Part shown: positions 14,875 through 15,726 of the stretch, piece after piece | How the letters are laid out: each line of letters starts with the position of its first letter | Numbering within the stretch: the first letter of the stretch is position 1 | NCBI GenBank assembly: GCA_002309155.1 | Contig: DBXB01000066.1 | Location: 2,910-18,635 of the forward strand | Length of the DNA: 15,726 nt | Reading direction: 5' to 3' | Origin: Bacteroidales bacterium UBA1223 | GTDB taxonomy: Bacteria > Bacteroidota > Bacteroidia > Bacteroidales > P3 | Made by a program: the position numbers and the translations under genes | The notes under the pieces: model-generated | What the model was told of the DNA's origin: nothing | What the model saw: the letters and a program-made list of their open reading frames with translations, nothing else | Database searches by the model: none

Positions 14875-15701
14875 AAAAGATAGTTTTAATATCGCTGATT
14901 ATTATGTTGGCTGTCGGCGGACTCTCTGCACAAAATGTGGAGAAAACCCGCAGGGTCGCCACCCGCAGTGGCAACAAAGCGTTGGAGAAAGGAAATGTCA
15001 GCCAGGCAGTCACCAGCTACAGGAAAGCTCTCCGTGCCGACAGCACCTACTCCAAGGCTCAGTACAATGCGGGCGTGGCTCATGGAAAACTGCAGCAGTA
15101 CGACACTGCTGTTGCCTATTACCAGAAGGTGATAAACAATGGCAAAGCCTCTGACGACATGAAATCGCGTGCGTTATACAATGCAGGAAACATATATCTG
15201 CGACAAGCCCTTGCCGCTCGTGATCAGGGTCAGTATGACGCCAAATCGCTTCAGGCCGCCGTGGAGAGTTATAAGGCGTCGCTTAAACTCGACAGCAAGA
15301 ACAACGACGCTAAACATAACCTGTCGCTGGCTATGCAACTGTTGAGACAGCAGCAACAGAATGGTGGCGGACAAAACCAAGACCAACAGAATCAACAAAA
15401 CCAGCAGAATCAGCAGAATCAAGATCAGCAAAATCAACAAAACCAAGATCAGCAGAATCAGCAAAATCAGAATAAGCAAGATCAGAATCAGCAGGGCAAT
15501 GACAAAAAAGACCAGCAACAAAATCAGAATGGTCAGAAAAAACAGGACGACCGTCAGCAGGAACAGCGTCGCCGTGAGGCTGAACAGATGCTCAATGCCA
15601 TGAAAAACAACGAGCAACAAACGATGAAGGCAGTCAAGATGCGTGAGGCGCAGAAAGAACGCCGACAGGGAACGCCTGTAAAGATAGAAAAAGACTGGTG
15701 A
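14871..15701 (+). CDS. batC: BatC, periplasmic TPR protein with Gln/Asn-rich stretch
   Basis: 276 residues. The signal peptide is 1-20 (LSA|Q). TPR-like helices lie at about 31-155, with typical units GNKALEKGNVSQAVTSYRKAL, YNAGVAHGKLQQYDTAVAYYQKV and YNAGNIYLRQAL. A low-complexity Gln/Asn stretch covers about 159-220; 34 of the 40 residues from 161 to 200 are Q or N. A charged C-terminal segment follows with AEQMLNAMKNNEQQTMKAV, a conserved-looking BatC ending that finishes in KDW. It probably serves as a periplasmic protein-protein adaptor for BatA and BatB. Start and RBS overlap the end of batB. Confidence 0.9.
   Translation: MKKIVLISLIIMLAVGGLSAQNVEKTRRVATRSGNKALEKGNVSQAVTSYRKALRADSTYSKAQYNAGVAHGKLQQYDTAVAYYQKVINNGKASDDMKSRALYNAGNIYLRQALAARDQGQYDAKSLQAAVESYKASLKLDSKNNDAKHNLSLAMQLLRQQQQNGGGQNQDQQNQQNQQNQQNQDQQNQQNQDQQNQQNQNKQDQNQQGNDKKDQQQNQNGQKKQDDRQQEQRRREAEQMLNAMKNNEQQTMKAVKMREAQKERRQGTPVKIEKDW
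15345..15540 (+). repeat. Coding CAR-CAR-AAY repeat in batC
   Basis: Degenerate 9-base units encoding Gln-Gln-Asn recur with occasional Asp codons. CAA/CAG and AAT/AAC alternate irregularly, so the repeat is conserved better as protein than as DNA. Such tracts can change length by replication slippage. Confidence 0.8.
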
Positions 15702-15726
15702 TCCATTCACCATATCACCATTCAAC
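15702..15726 (+). repeat. Start of a further 8-bp array after batC (cut by window edge)
   Basis: Directly after the batC stop three 8-mers, each beginning TCC or CCA (15702-15709, 15710-15717, 15718-15725), continue the ATATCA/ATTCA pattern of arrays A to C. The sequence then ends with the window. It suggests that the next gene (batD would be expected) also has a repeat leader. Confidence 0.6.

Overview
The window comes from a member of the Bacteroidota, most likely the order Bacteroidales. Three things support this. Two large exported proteins end in type IX secretion (T9SS) C-terminal sorting domains. The -7 boxes match the Bacteroidota consensus TAnnTTTG. There is also a moxR-DUF58-batA-batB-batC cluster in the arrangement typical of this phylum. 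Genes have balanced base composition, while the spacers are very AT-rich. I cannot name the genus.

Layout. Positions 137-5512 (minus strand) encode a 1791-residue multidomain surface or secreted protein: five fibronectin-III-like modules alternating with jelly-roll adhesin-like modules, then three InlB-type repeats and a sorting domain. Positions 6165-9323 (minus) encode a 1052-residue beta-propeller (BNR/sortilin-like) protein, also with a T9SS sorting domain. Each has its own rho-independent terminator, and each has the same -7 octamer, so they look like separate transcription units of similar design. From 9513 to 15701 (plus strand) runs the Bat (aerotolerance-type) cluster: the MoxR AAA+ ATPase, a DUF58 protein, a signal-peptide plus single-TM protein resembling DUF4381 proteins, BatA and BatB (membrane-anchored von Willebrand A proteins with intact MIDAS motifs), and BatC (a TPR protein with a Gln/Asn-rich stretch). 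By family knowledge these form an envelope-associated MoxR/vWA/TPR system; batD and batE would be expected just past the right edge.

The least explained part is the spacers. Four of them (5513-6164, 10509-10715, 13561-13800 and the start of the one at 15702) are built from short degenerate tandem arrays with different fixed periods: 8 bp (AAC plus five bases), 9 bp (TTTCTAGAN, one CTAG per unit), 6 bp (AACYWT) and 10 bp (GGRAGTTAAG). The 8-bp arrays in the bat cluster run up to, and in one case through, the start codon and take the place of a ribosome binding site. The other bat junctions are 1-4 bp overlaps with purine-rich Shine-Dalgarno-like sequence. Two repeat-filled gaps therefore interrupt an otherwise tightly coupled operon. 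These arrays are my main candidate for an undescribed feature; their function is unknown and cannot be settled from this window alone.
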